Shown here piece after piece: positions 21,373 to 33,836 of a DNA stretch of 64,000 nucleotides; position 1 is the first letter of the stretch, and every line of letters begins with the position of its first letter. This DNA comes from Zoroaster sp. YZ-2022. Lineage: Eukaryota; Echinodermata; Asteroidea; Forcipulatida; Zoroasteridae. The notes below the pieces were generated by a model, which was not told the DNA's origin, made no database searches, and saw nothing but the letters and a program-made list of their open reading frames with translations. The translations under genes and the position numbers were made by a program. Location of the stretch: the NCBI GenBank assembly GCA_029582265.1, contig CM055834.1:744001-808000 (forward strand), read 5' to 3'.

Positions 21373-23876
21373 TTAGGTGTTCGGGTATTACCCGAAAACC
21401 TATTGTTTTTGTATGTTTTTTTTTTTTCTTCTCCTTCTTCTCACCCCCGATTGTCTACAAAAAACACATACTTGCGAACTTCACATGAACTTGGAAATTG
21501 ACATATACTTAGACCCGAATGTGTAGATGAAACAGAAGTTGTGACGTCATGATGACGTCATCAGATATCGAATTACTTAAAATCAAAGTTTAATATTTAA
21601 AAAAAATCATAAATCATTAACTACACAATGGATTTTTATAATCTATACATCATCGGAAAGGTCTTGAATTATCAAACAACATTTGCACAGACATGACCCC
21701 ATTTTGACCTTGTCTTCCGGTGCAAACCGGAAAAGAAAAGAAGAAAAATTCCAGAGCCGATATGTTAGGCAATTTCAACATGGTTTCTGTGAATGAAATC
21801 TTTATTGACATGTGACCTTTTCAAAAATATTATTGATGACGTCATCACTACGTCACAGAAAAATTTTACAACAGAGTGAAATAAATATTATTTTGCAATC
21901 TCAAAAATCCTTCCGAAATAGCCCAAATACTTTTTTATGGATAGAAAATAAAGAAAACAATCTAATTCTGAAGTTTCAATGCAATCGTGTATCCAAAACG
22001 GAATATACGGTCAAATGAAGGACAGCGAAAACGGGGATATACCCCCACCCCCGCGCCTTTCGACGAGTTCCGCGCACATGGTCGGTTGCCGCACTCCAAC
22101 GCACGTGGCTCGAAGACAGCACTGACTGCGGGCGAACCAATCAACGAACGAGGTTCATCTGAGACATGAATTATTCATACCACCATTCATTACGGGGAAA
22201 CCGGGAGCGGTGTGTTTGTGATAGCGCCCTCTGTTGCCAATGCATTGTGAATAATGTGTGGTCGTGCATCATCCCGTAACTCCTATTGTTTTTGCGCGAG
22301 TTTTATTTCTCCTTCTCCCCGTCTATTGTCCACACACACAAAATACTTGCTAACTTCCCATGAACTTGAAACTTGGCATGCACTAAGACCTTGACAAGTA
22401 GATGATACAGAAGTATGATGACGTCATCGGGTGTCAAATAACTGTTGTTTAAACATGAAATATTAATTATTTCAAAAGCACATTAACAGACATGCTTTAA
22501 AAAGGTCAATCTAATCAAAAAAGAAAATCATTCTCTTTTCAGTAAGTCAATTAAATTGTTGGTTTATTAAAAGTTATCAAATTGGTCTGGTTAATAAGCT
22601 TATCAAATGATGGTTATCCATCAAAGTTCATACGCTAACAGCTTGACTCATTTCTCTTTATTTACTTGCCTCTTGTTCTTGAAAAAGAAGTAGATATTTT
22701 AAAAAGCAATACAGACATGACAAATCAAAGTATTCTATTAATCACATATTATTGATTTATTTTACATAACACATACAACTTTTAACTGATATCAAAACTC
22801 TGTCTTAGTAGAGGTACATACATGCGGTGGAGAGATTTATACATAAGGACACAAGATTGTATTGTTGTTTTAACTTGTGTAATATAAAAGTGTAATTATA
22901 CAAAGTGTAACTTTTCATGACCTTTTGTCCCTACAAAGTCCACCCCACAGTATGCGAAGTGTAAGTTGTAACTCATATCTTGTCCCTGCAAACTCCTTTC
23001 CATCTTTATAGACTGAAATACAGACAATGAATCTAAATCTTCTAACTCCTGACTGACGGGAATTAAAATATAAATTATTTCTCTTTCAGTTTGGTGCATG
23101 CATTCCGCTGAGTTGTTCACTTTCATATTCTCTGAAGTTTTATAACGAAATGTCTTTGAATTAACTTTATAAATAGTTTAGAGATAGTGTGTTAGCAATA
23201 TTGTATCAACTCTAAGGGCATACGTGTGTGATGCTGATGCTGATGCATACCCTGTACGTGTATGATGCAAAGTGTAAATTGTGGTGATATTGTTCCAATA
23301 GAGTCCATAAAGATTCCATAAAGATGGCATGTCATCATAGGTAACAGCGCCACCTGGTGACATCAAACATGAATAATTGAATCTTGAATCTTGAGTCATG
23401 AATCTTGAACCATGGAGAATAAAACAAACTATAATATTTCAAAAAATTATATCCCAACAACAACAAAAGATCATTTCACAATCTTTGTATGATTTTAATA
23501 GATCGTGAAAATCCCAAGAATTGCATACATTCATGACACTGATTAGACATTCACCGGTTTAAACTTGAAGTGGAATATTTAATATTTCAAACATTCATAT
23601 CTCAATAACAAAAAACTGATATTATACATCGTGAAGGACTTCAGAAATATGAACAGTCATGAAAATGACTCGACCTTTATTTCCGATGCCAACCGCAAAT
23701 TGAAAAAATAACATTCCTGCCATTGTGGTAATTTGAACATGGATGTATTGTATCGAAATACACATTTGACGAATCCTATAACGTCACACTTCTTCAATGA
23801 TCCCAATTGATTGAGGTCACCAATTACCGTCACTCCCGAACACCTAGTGTTTGTCAATACAAACACTTCTCTCTAG
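21373..23876 (+). mobile_element. Helitron/Helentron-like element H1 (2504 bp)
   Basis: The 5' end starts TTAGGTGTTCGGG with a hairpin (AGGT...TTCGGGTATTACCCGAA...ACCT). The 3' end has an inverted copy CCCGAACACCT (23835-23845), then a hairpin with 9-bp stem AGTGTTTGT/ACAAACACT (23846-23867), 5 spacer bases and terminal CTAG (23873-23876). The flanks are A and T with no duplication. An internal inverted repeat upstream of a 3' hairpin is the Helentron/HINE arrangement. The first 170 bp recur at about 22283-22440, so a second 5' end is nested. No Rep/helicase ORF is seen, so it is non-autonomous. Several TGACGTCA palindromes lie inside. Confidence 0.7.
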
Positions 23877-24043
23877 TTATTATTAATATTGGCAGCATTA
23901 GTACGTAATCTCTTCTCAACTCATCAGAATGTCTGAACTATCTGGAACAAATTCCATTTCTTACTTGGTTAATACTTGAATCATGAAATTCTGTATAGGT
24001 AAAGGTGCCAACAAGGCTTTGGCTTTTAAGCTTCTATTTCACT

Positions 24044-24976
24044 TTAACAACCGTCATCAACCTCCAAGCGTTGTTCGTACATCTTAAGATAATACGGCAT
24101 GCTAAAATCAATACAGCGCTGGATATCTGCAGTCACTTTGGCTTCTCCCGGGCTTGCAGAAGCTCGCTTGTCAGACTCCTGCATCTGGAAGCTGGTACTG
24201 TTCCGAAAGTTCTCAAAGCATGTGGTATTTTGCATGACCCATTTCAATCTCTTGCCTAGAGTCCAGGTGCCCAAAATGTCTGTCCCTTTGTCCCAAGTCA
24301 GGAGGGAGTCACTGTAAGGAAGTCCTAGCTTGCCACACAATGCTGACAGGATGCCAGCTGGGTTGTTCACAAGGTCATCTGCTTCTATGATGATCGGATC
24401 CTCCTCCAGTTTCTTCTCCTTAACGTACTCAAACAAATCATATGCTTCCTTGAAAGCCAGTCCAGTCGGAGCTGCATTAATTGGTTGCTTGTCAAAGTCA
24501 AAATCGTCAATGGTCAGTGGTTTCTCAGTTTCCAGAGGCATGTATAAAAGCTCATGCATCAGTTTCTTCCAAGAGGGAAAGACTTTGCATGGATTCCTCA
24601 CCAGGAAAATGTGGCGATAGCCCCGTGGAAGACTGTCATATTTTTGATTCAAACAGAAACTTATCTCCTTGGCAAAAACGGCTTCCTTACCTGGATAATC
24701 CTTTTGCAGTGTTGCCTTAATCCAGTCGTATGTGCAGATTGAGTTCGGGAATGCATACCCATCATCCGCCGAGGTTTGACCTAAGTCTTGATTATCTTCC
24801 GCAACGATGTTCTCTCCTGGGGGGCTTGGATAAAGTTTATCCGGACCGAATAAAAATGCAATGCTGTACAGCTCATTGAAGATCTTGGAGTTGGGAATGC
24901 CACTCAAACACTTGACGAGAGCGGTGGAGCATGTTCGTGGGGGCGACCAGATAATTGCTCTGACTTGACCCTCCAT
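24044..24976 (-). CDS. Sulfotransferase-like P-loop protein 1 (310 aa)
   Basis: Intact intronless ORF starting at the Met of MEGQVRAIIWSPPRTCSTAL. The sequence shows a PAPS 5'-phosphosulfate-binding-like loop (about residues 10-20, SPPRTCSTAL) and a 3'-phosphate-binding-like motif R127-N-P...S135 in LVRNPCKVFPSW. Both are typical of the sulfotransferase superfamily, and this subfamily is often labelled 'branched-chain-amino-acid aminotransferase-like' in invertebrate genomes. The open frame extends to 25033, but a pyrimidine-rich CTCTTTAG just upstream of GTCGG (about 25014) looks like a 3' splice site. The coding exon would then follow a 5'-UTR intron, which favours the inner Met. It lies antisense in the SKIC3 region and is paralogous to 41117-42013. 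Substrate unknown. Confidence 0.85.
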   Translation of the reverse strand: MEGQVRAIIWSPPRTCSTALVKCLSGIPNSKIFNELYSIAFLFGPDKLYPSPPGENIVAEDNQDLGQTSADDGYAFPNSICTYDWIKATLQKDYPGKEAVFAKEISFCLNQKYDSLPRGYRHIFLVRNPCKVFPSWKKLMHELLYMPLETEKPLTIDDFDFDKQPINAAPTGLAFKEAYDLFEYVKEKKLEEDPIIIEADDLVNNPAGILSALCGKLGLPYSDSLLTWDKGTDILGTWTLGKRLKWVMQNTTCFENFRNSTSFQMQESDKRASASPGEAKVTADIQRCIDFSMPYYLKMYEQRLEVDDGC

Positions 24977-25033
24977 GATTATCCTGTGGTTGTGAAGTAT
25001 AGAGGAAACCGACCTAAAGAGGAAATAAGTCAT

Positions 25034-27793
25034 TAGAGGTTAAATAAGTTCCTTTTCCGTCCATAGTATGCTACAAAAACACCCACTGTTTCTTGATCTC
25101 TTGCCAGAATGTATGGACTATGGAATTTAGTGTCAGTGTATGTACCAGAGTTGTAGCACTCATACTTGCACAAGTTTGTTAAAGTACTCGACTACAACTA
25201 TAGAGTTGGAGCACTCGTACTTGCACTCATACTCATGTTAAAGTACTCGATGACAACTATAGGGTATTTCCACATCAAATCGCACATTCTCCGGTCAATC
25301 TCATGGATTGTACATTTACACTTTCATTTGGTGAAACAATTATACATTTGAAAATAGCAATACCTGCATAAACATAAAAGAAATTATATTTGGTGGATAA
25401 CAGCTCAGTGAGTAACTACACTTGAGTAATTGCGTCCTTTAAACATAATCAATGGGCATGTATGGTGTTGCAATTCTCCATAATGTAAGAATGTTGGAAA
25501 TAATTACATATATTCAATTCTAGCGTGACAGACGGGACAAAACGTAGCTCTTTTTCACCTCGGAAGTTTATCTGCTGAAAATTTGCAGGAGATAAACCTA
25601 AATGAAACACCTTATGTTCAAGTATAATACTCATAGTTCAAAATTAAATGAAAACTTTGAGACATAATTATTTACTAATTACACAGGAGCATAATTAGTC
25701 CAGTGTTGACAGATGGGACATTTTTTTACATCCCATTTTCACACAACTTAGATATCTGCAAAAAGCTATCTGTTCACATGTGAATAATTATTTTTGTTTT
25801 AGTTTACAAACATAAGAGACAGTTGTGTTAAAACATAAATATATCATAAAAATGTAAACAACTCAGATTTCAGGGACAGCTGAAGTATTGTGACAGACGG
25901 GACACTATCTCAAACTTGTCAGAGCATGTGATGATTGCCAAGTAATTCTGGCCAAGTTTTATTACAAAAATTATCATAATTAGTTCAGAGTACTTTGAAC
26001 ATGTCTGCTTTATCTCTGAAATAAGGTTTGAAGTTTGTTGAGATTCCTATAGATTTCATTAAAATGGGTACTGCCGTGATGACCTCAATTATGCCTGTTT
26101 TGCCCTACCATACTGCATCCCAATCAGGCTAAAATCTGTAAAATTGAACTCCTGCTGACACCTCAAAGCATCTCATCTGCTAACTTCCATTTTTCTTTTC
26201 TATGACCAACCCATGGTATGTATTTCTTACCCACATAATCCTCTATAACACAATTGAAGTTGTATGCAAATCAGACAAATGTATGCAAATCTACTGCACA
26301 TGTGCAGAAAGTTGACAGAAGAACTTGACTTACTGCCTTACCATGTCCACTGGAGGGATTTTAATAAAAAATATAGTAAACAAATGTTGTTTTTGGCCAG
26401 GGCCCATTAGTGTTTTTAATAAATGTTCATCTAGAATTAGATTTGCCTGAAGATCTGATGTCACGCTTTGAGCTAGAGGTGCGTGAATTACGCCAGATCC
26501 TGGCCATGCAGCCGCCATATTTTTCCCGATGCTGAACTTTCACCTTGGTTAGTAGCTAGCGCGCAAGCCTCCAAGCATGACGTCAGATCTTCTGCACAAC
26601 ACGTTAACGTATCCAATGAAATCCGTTGAGTGGTACGCCTGGAGCCTGCAGTGACCCTTGATAGGATATATAGACAGAAGACTAGTCTAGAATTACAATG
26701 TAGATTTGCTCTGAAAATAAAGTATAAAGGGATCATAAATTAACATGTTTTACTGTGACAGACGGGACAATTGTGACAGATGGGACAGAATTTGTGCTGA
26801 AATATTGGCTTCACCATAAATCAAGGATATTAAATATTATATGCTCTGAGTTTGTCTGTCTAGAAGATAGACAGAAACTTTTGTTACCAAAATATGTAGC
26901 ACTTTGGAAATATTAAACTTTTTCATATTTTTCCGTGAGAGACGGGTCATTTGCTAGGGTCTTTCTATTGACAACCTAGGGCTAAAAATAAAATTTCAAC
27001 TGACACCAGATTGTGTCCTGATATAGAGTGAAGATGCCATTACAGATGATAAATACTGAATGTTGTCATTTGATGCAGAATTTATTGCACACATTTAACA
27101 TTACATCTAACTCTTTGTAATGTTGCTTATAAAAAAAATATTCAAACATGGCACAGGTAAAAAAAAATGTTCTTGAAAGCTTGACTTATGTACTTCTCAG
27201 AAGAAAAAAAATTTTGTTGATAAAAATTATTTTTGAATTTTGTCACTGGTGGAACCTTTGTGTGGAATTGGCCATATGTGTATCAGAACAGCAGAGAAAC
27301 TTAAGTCTTAAAATTTAAATGCCACTGGAAAGATATGAGATCTGTAATTGCTCAGACTCAGTTTCTTCACCAGTCAAACTTTCTGAAGCATAGGAAAATG
27401 CAATGAAGTTGAACCAGTCAGTCCAGCAATATAGGATATATGAACACTGCATGTCTTTCTATTTGGGGCCTTTTTAAAAAGTAAAACAGCAGTGACCAGA
27501 CCAGATGCAGACTTATAAAATAATACACATATGTTGCTCGGTTTCATTCACTGAAAAAAAAAAATTGTCAGACTAAACTGTCAGAACTATCCTTAAAAAC
27601 ACAAATGTCTTGTTACAAATACATGCATACATGTACATTTAAGGGCCTTATAACATGGGAATAGTTCTATTGTACACAATTACTAGTCCCATAAAATGTC
27701 CAATCTTGACTCAAATGTGTTTGTATTTAACATGATAGGTTGTAACGCTAGTTTATGTAATAGTAAGATACACGTTTTTGTGTGTCGGATGTC
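25034..27793. other. 2.7 kb without a gene; recurrent TGACAGACGGGACA motif
   Basis: No ORF with recognisable domains on either strand. The motif TGACAGACGGGACA or close variants occurs near 25526, 25707, 25891, 26754, 26770 and 26931, at irregular spacing and always in this orientation. Around 25145-25270 a 60-bp segment (GAGTTGGAGCACTCGTACTT) is repeated twice. It may be one diverged old element or upstream sequence of the minus-strand gene. Confidence 0.5.
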
Positions 27794-28166
27794 TTAATAA
27801 TAATAATAATAATGTATAGATTTATATAGCGCACGTATCCACCAACTAAGTGGCGCTCAAGGCGCATTATATTATTATCCCTGCTCATAAGGCTCATAAG
27901 GCTCATAAATCATTCCTGAAACCATCTCAGCTCCCTGGGGAGTATACAGCTCAATTGCTGCCATTTCTAGCGCATAGAGAGCAAACCATCTCTGCCTTCA
28001 CAGGTACCCATTTAACCCCTGGGTGGAGAGAAGCAATTATGGTTAAGTGTCTTGCCTCAGGACACAGGTGTCACGGCCGGGGCTCGAACCCACACTCTGC
28101 TGCTGGCAACACCAGAACTTGAGTTCAGTGCGCTAGACCACTCGGCCACGACAATCCACTATTCGT
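27794..28166 (-). repeat. tRNA-derived SINE, full length, minus strand
   Basis: From left: (AAT)n, body with TATAGCGCACGTATCCACCA and GGCTCATAA repeats, AAGCAATTATGGTTAAGTG, then the tRNA-like head on the complementary strand (GTGGCCGAGTGG A box; GGGTTCGAGCC B box). The head resembles tRNA-Leu. Polymerase III transcription is inferred. Confidence 0.8.
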
Positions 28167-28203
28167 GCCTGATACAACACACGGGACCCTCTGACTTTTC
28201 GTC

Positions 28204-28346
28204 CCATCCGAAGGACGAAGCAATTATGGTTAAGTACCTTGCTCAAGGATACAAGTGTCACGACCGGGGCTCGAACCCACACCCTGCTGCTGGCAACACC
28301 AGAACTTGAGTTCGGTGCGCCAGACCGCTCGGCCACGACACTCCAT
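28204..28346 (-). repeat. tRNA-derived SINE, 5' part, minus strand
   Basis: A second head next to the first: AAGCAATTATGGTTAAGTAC, the B box complement and GCTCGGCCACGACACTCC. It starts at GGACGAAGC and has no 3' tail. It is either a truncated copy or the remainder of a composite insertion. Confidence 0.7.
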
Positions 28347-29770
28347 GCATGAAAACACGATGAAAACCAGCCCAAAATATACAATCAAAATCCTTCAACT
28401 GACCTTCCCTCTTACACAGGTGACACTTGTGAAACTATTTATATAACAAACTCTGACTTCATATAACAAACCCCCCTGTTGCTATCACATCACGCACAGT
28501 TCATGTGTAAACATTGATGTGTGTTAGATACAACGGCTGTTCCTTGTTGACTGGAACTCATTTTGTCACTCCGTGTGATAACAAGGAAACTTTTAATGGT
28601 ACTTTTGGCAACTATCTTTAAACAGCCGTCCTGAATATGAATGGGCATGCGCAGTTTGAAAGTGGCAAGACTTCCACATTTTACGGTACAAAATCATCAG
28701 AAAACTAACACTAAGCTACCTTTTTAGAAGGGCTGTCATATTGTTTGGTAATTATAGATTACATATGTATTTGTGACCATAAAATGCATGAATTAGTCTC
28801 TCAATTTGGTACCAATAAATCGGCTGGCTCATTGACTTTTTAATATGCAGTCAACTGTTATTCCCATTCACAAATGCCTGTATCGGTTTCGTTTTTGAAA
28901 ATGCAAAAAAAAAAAAGTAATATTTTTTTAATGCAGAAATTGGCAAATTCACGTTTTGGGGACACACAAAACACTTCCAAAGTACACGAGTCAGTCGCAT
29001 GATGCCAATCTTCATCACTCATCACCTGACTATATATGTTTGTCTATCTTGGAGTTTGGACATTCATGAATAACCTATAACAATTACCACTCTATACATG
29101 TAGATTGAAACACAATTACAAGCTAGGATCCACATGTACATTGTACTTCAGTACGTACTTGGGATCAGCAGGGTTCTCCCCACGTACAAGCTAGCGTATC
29201 GGCCTGATACCCACAGGTTTTTGGCCGATACAATGCAGACTTTTTTTTTCACCCGATATGCACCTTTTTTTAATACCTTTTTTGTGAAAACGGTCAGGTC
29301 ATTGTCATGTCACAGTTTTAGTGGTCCAGGGAAACATAAGTTATAGTCCAACTTTCGTTTGCAGGCCTACACCGAACACACTCTGTTTACATGTCAACAT
29401 GTCATTACAGATAAATTACACAGCCATGCACATGGAATTCACATCACAGAAAACTCATAATGAGACATGAATACAGGCCATACTACCATAGAGCTCACAG
29501 ATTTAATCGCCAAAAAATAAAACCCCCACAGTTTAAAAAAATCCTGATCAGTGTCCACATAATTCTCTGATAAGATTGCATGGAAGTTTTTCTTACTTGA
29601 TGGTGTTGCAGGCCAAATAATAATGTCTTCAACAAGCATAGAGGATCCAGTGTTCACTGGGTCAAGGCCAACTAGTACAAAGACCAGCTACATGTATGGC
29701 TGAAATACTGCATATGTAGTGGCTGGTAAGCTTCATGTATTGTGTACCGGGTAGTAGTTGGGTCATCTGG
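28347..29770. other. 1.4 kb, no gene recognised
   Basis: AT-rich. The segment 28850-28990 (AATGCCTGTATCGGTTTCG...TTTTGGGGACACAC) is similar to 16600-16730, so both belong to a dispersed repeat. Nothing else could be bounded. Confidence 0.45.
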
Positions 29771-30170
29771 AGCAATTCCGTGACCGTGGAAAGCGAAGGT
29801 TCGTTTCTCAGTGGATCCGTCTTCTGTGAAACTTAAATAACAACATTAGCGGGGGTGTCCCTTGCGAAAGTGTGGGCGGAATCCGTGAAAGCCCAAAATT
29901 CAAAATGGCCGACAGCGGCCATTTTGAAAATTATTTTTTCAATGATTTTGCCTACAGTGGTGCTCAGTATATGGTTTCTAGGGTTTTTTGGGTCGAGGAA
30001 TTCATATTTGATGTCAATTTGATGATTTGACCTGGTTTTGACCTTCAAATCTAAGATGGCCGCCGATTTTGAGCTCACAAAGGTCAATTTGTCAAATTCG
30101 TCGTATAGCCTTCATATTATGGTCTAATGAAAGCTCTGATCATGCTGAGTTGAATGATGGACAGTAAAAC
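29771..30170. repeat. Left long terminal inverted repeat of the XPG transposon
   Basis: Inverted partner at 33837-34236. Inner boundary near GATGGACAGTAAAA. Contains GAAAGTGTGGGCGGAATCCG, which is conserved in the right repeat. Confidence 0.85.
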
Positions 30171-30503
30171 TACAATCAAGTTCACAGAGGTCATCTCAGA
30201 GGTCATCTTAGAGGTCAAAAGGTCAACGTTTTTGGTTGATGAGAAATGAACATTGTTCACTTCATTGGTTAGAAAATTATAGGGCATGTACGAGTATAAG
30301 TGTGAGGAGCCCCACATAGCCCTGCGTACCTTTATGATTGTTTAAATATTGACAATGTTTCCCGTTTTACTATTTATATTTACTGTTTTTGCTGTTAGAG
30401 ATTAGATGTTTCATGTCTTTAGTGTGTTACTCTATTACCTATGCTGATGCAGACACTAATTACAGGTCGATGAGTGGTGGCGCTCTTTTGTTTAAGCTTA
30501 GTT

Positions 30504-33500
30504 ATGAGTGACCTACTTAACCTAAAGGTCAATACTCCTGAAACTATGAAAAGACCCCTGATGACGCCTCCTGCAAAGCTCGTCAAGAAGGAAATCTCTG
30601 CACAGCTGAAGCAAAAGTGTGCAGAGCTGATGCAGGTCCAGCAATATAGATGTCCCCCTGGTAGCAAAAGTGAACCACCAGCTCGTTCCATGGTAGATCC
30701 ACCGGTGAATGGCATGGCTCCACAGCGTGCTCGCTCTGTGATACATGCACTGTCTCGTGCAGACAATAATGGTGCAAGACCATCACCTGATGAGCAGCAG
30801 GTTCCAGCATACAGTGGTGCCCAGTCCTGCCGCCATCCACCACCCAACAAGAGCAAGCCATACTACCACACGACCTACAACGAACCTCCAAGCAAATCAT
30901 TGGTGCATGACATTATGGTGAAACTAGTGGAGGCTATGCGGGAGAAGAGTATTCCTTTCTCCTTCCTTGTTGGTGACATGCCCACCTACAAGACGATCGT
31001 GCAGCTCAAAGCAGAGAATTCAAAATTGTTCAAGGACATCATTCCGATTCTCGGTGCGTTCCACCAGCAGATGTCCTACATCTATGCTATCTATAAGAGA
31101 TTCATGGGCTCTGGCATGGCATACACTCTAGTTACAGCAGGGATAGTAGCTGCTGGTTCTGTTGACCAGGCACTACGAGGGAAGCACTACAGACGGGGCG
31201 TGCGATGCATCATGCTCTGGAGAGAGGCTCTTATCCATAACCGTCTGAGAAAAATTCTTGAGCATGGGGAAGTATCAGAAGACATCAAGTTTAACCTTGA
31301 CAGTCTGCGCAATGCACTTACTGAGACCCAAGAGGCTCTACATGAATTGCACAATGATCTCCAAGATGATGTCGACATAAAGGAGCTGATGAACAAAGTT
31401 TATGAAAATGACGGACCCTCTCATCCAAAATATTGATGCATGTCATGCACGAAATGGCTCAGAGTACCTATCATCAACATACGACATGTTGCCTGGACTG
31501 ATGGCATACGACAACCATGACTATGGGAGGTGGTTGCCAGATTATTGGACTATGCTGTCTTCACTGTCAGATGAGCAAATGGCCTTTTTCAATGATCACT
31601 TCGCACAGTCGATGACAGGGCTACCCTACTCATGCCAGCCACTAGACCTTTGGATAGAAATGACTATGAATCTGAACTCAAAGCTGAAACAAGGATGGCT
31701 TCAGCTTCTGCAGAATGAGAAGCAACTGTTCTCAACAACAAGGAATGCAAACAATGTCGCGAGGGTAAAAGCTACTGTGAATCAGAATCTCAAATGCCAG
31801 CGTCGCCATAGGAAGCATGTTGAGTGCCAACCAGCAAGAATGAAAAAGGATGAGCAGGCAGTTCAGGACCTGCAGGCATGCATGATAGATTTTGAAGCTG
31901 AGCCATTTGATGAATCCAAACCAACACTGAGGTCACTACAGTCTGGCCTGGTCGCCTCACCAGAGCTTGTCCATGACCTCAAGATGGCACTACCAGATGG
32001 TCAAACACAAGCTGAAACCCTCTTGCAAGAGTGAGTGTTCACCAAGACCAAACCTCTCACTGCAAGCATCCACAGGAATAACATACGAAATTTTGCGAGT
32101 GAGCAGATATGTTCCCCATCTGGTGCGTCGATGAAGGTGGCCCAGATGGAGAGGTCTGGGCTGGCAGCCCTGGTAGACCTGGCGGAGGGGTCAGGTATGA
32201 TCCAACTTGAATCAGCCCTTGAGGGGCGCGTGACTGAGGAGTGCCTAGCAATGTACAATGTAGATGGGTCATTGCGCAAACTAGTAAGAGCAAGTTGTTA
32301 CAGCTGTTCAACCTAGACCCAGTTGCTGAGAAACCACGGGACCACCGGGACCACATCAGCCTTGTGGACATGGGGCTGATCTGGCGGTTAGCCACCCCAA
32401 CACCTGAGGACCGTGAGGCTAGGAAGAGGGATTGACTCAGAGTACCGCTGGACTGACTACTTGGATAAGATCTGCGCTATCATCATCTCATGCCATGCTG
32501 ATGCACGCCTCATCATCCTCGTCAACGACAAGTATGACCTTCCCTTCAACATCAAGGATGATGAACACGATCGACGGGCAGCAAAATATCCACATATCCC
32601 AAATGTTTTTCCGAAGCCAGAAGATATATTCCCCGGAACTGTTGAGTTCAACAAAATAATGGTCAACTCAGCAAACAAGGTCAGACTGCAGAAGCTTATG
32701 ATGAAACAATGAAAACACAAATTTGTCAGGTGCGAGGTGGTGTCATATACTGTGAGGGCGAGACGTCAACTAACCTGAGCACTTGCGTGACGAGCAGGGA
32801 CTACGGATTCAAGCATCCAGAGGCAGATACAATGCTGCTCTCTGCCTATGCCAAGCTGAGGACCGAGAACTACACTGAAGCTGTCGTTCTAGACAGCGGG
32901 GACACAGATGTGTATGTCCAAGCGGCTTATGTCTCGCATCAACTCCGAGGTTATCTGCTTATTAAACGCAAGCATGAGTTAATCAATTGCCATACCATGC
33001 TCTCAGAAGATGTTGCAAATATCATCATAGCTCTCCATGTGATCACTGGCAGTGACCACACATCAGGGTTCTTTGGTCACGGGAAAAAGCGATTGTTGCA
33101 GAAAGTTATCAATGATACTGAGGCGAGAGAGCTCCTGGGACGAGTGGGTGAGAGTCTGGAGTTACGAAGCGAAGTCAAAGCTGATATGAAAACCTTTGTC
33201 TTCTCCAAAGTTTATGCTGAAAGTGCAGAAGTTTCCTGCAGGCAGGCCAGAGCTTCAAAGTGGCACAAACTGAAAAAGAAGAGTACGCTCCGCCTCCCAC
33301 CTGATGATGACACGTTGAATCAGCATGTGAAAAGGACAAACTACATTACATATTGCCAGCTCCATTACAACTTGCTAGAGCATCCGTCACCCATTGGCCA
33401 TGGTTGGGAAATCATAAATGGGAAGTGCCGACCAGTGCGCCACACCCTGCCACCCTTGCGCCACAAGCTCACACCTCGTGACTGTTCAGATAATAGTAGC

Positions 33501-33548
33501 GATGATGACAGTGAGTTTGGAGAATCAACAGATTCGGATAAGGAGTAG
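30504..33548 (+). pseudogene. Transposase with XPG/FEN1-like nuclease domain, broken
   Basis: Reading starts at MSDLLNLKV (30504; an upstream in-frame ATG is at 30474). N-terminal basic/proline-rich region, then a helical region with LRGKHYRRGVRCIMLWREAL and DNHDYGRWLPDYWTMLSSLS typical of large invertebrate transposon proteins. The C-terminal part (32709-33548) has PEADTMLL (E38, D40), VVLDSGDTDVYV (D62, D66) and GSDHTSGFFGHGKK, matching XPG-I acidic residues and the following helix-hairpin-helix glycine loop. Breaks: frame changes near 31402-31436, 32280-32310, 32413-32435 and 32709, plus one in-frame TGA at 32032. Long open stretches between the breaks argue for recent decay. An acidic SSDDDSEFGESTDSD tail ends the protein. 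Confidence 0.75.
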
Positions 33549-33836
33549 CGGTCTATTAGTTAGTATTCATTGTTAAGTTGTTATGTTGTTAAGTCAGGAA
33601 AGTGCTTTAGTTCCTAAATGTGCTACATTTAATATAGGAAGAAAGCCTGAGGACCAATAATTGACTGTCAACTTGAACTTTGAAGTACATGTACCGTAAT
33701 CTTTAATCGGGCAGTGCCTAGTAATGACAAATTTTGCATACCCATGTATTCCAATACACTCATTTCATCAATTAGTTCGTTGGGTCATTTCCAGTAATTT
33801 TGTGACCATTATGAACTCTGAGATGAATTGTGTGTT

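Noticed and set aside
28052..28384. ORFs across the SINE heads (for example SGHRCHGRGSNPHSAAGNTRT)
   Set aside because: Translation of the tRNA-like SINE head; the same peptide recurs at each copy.
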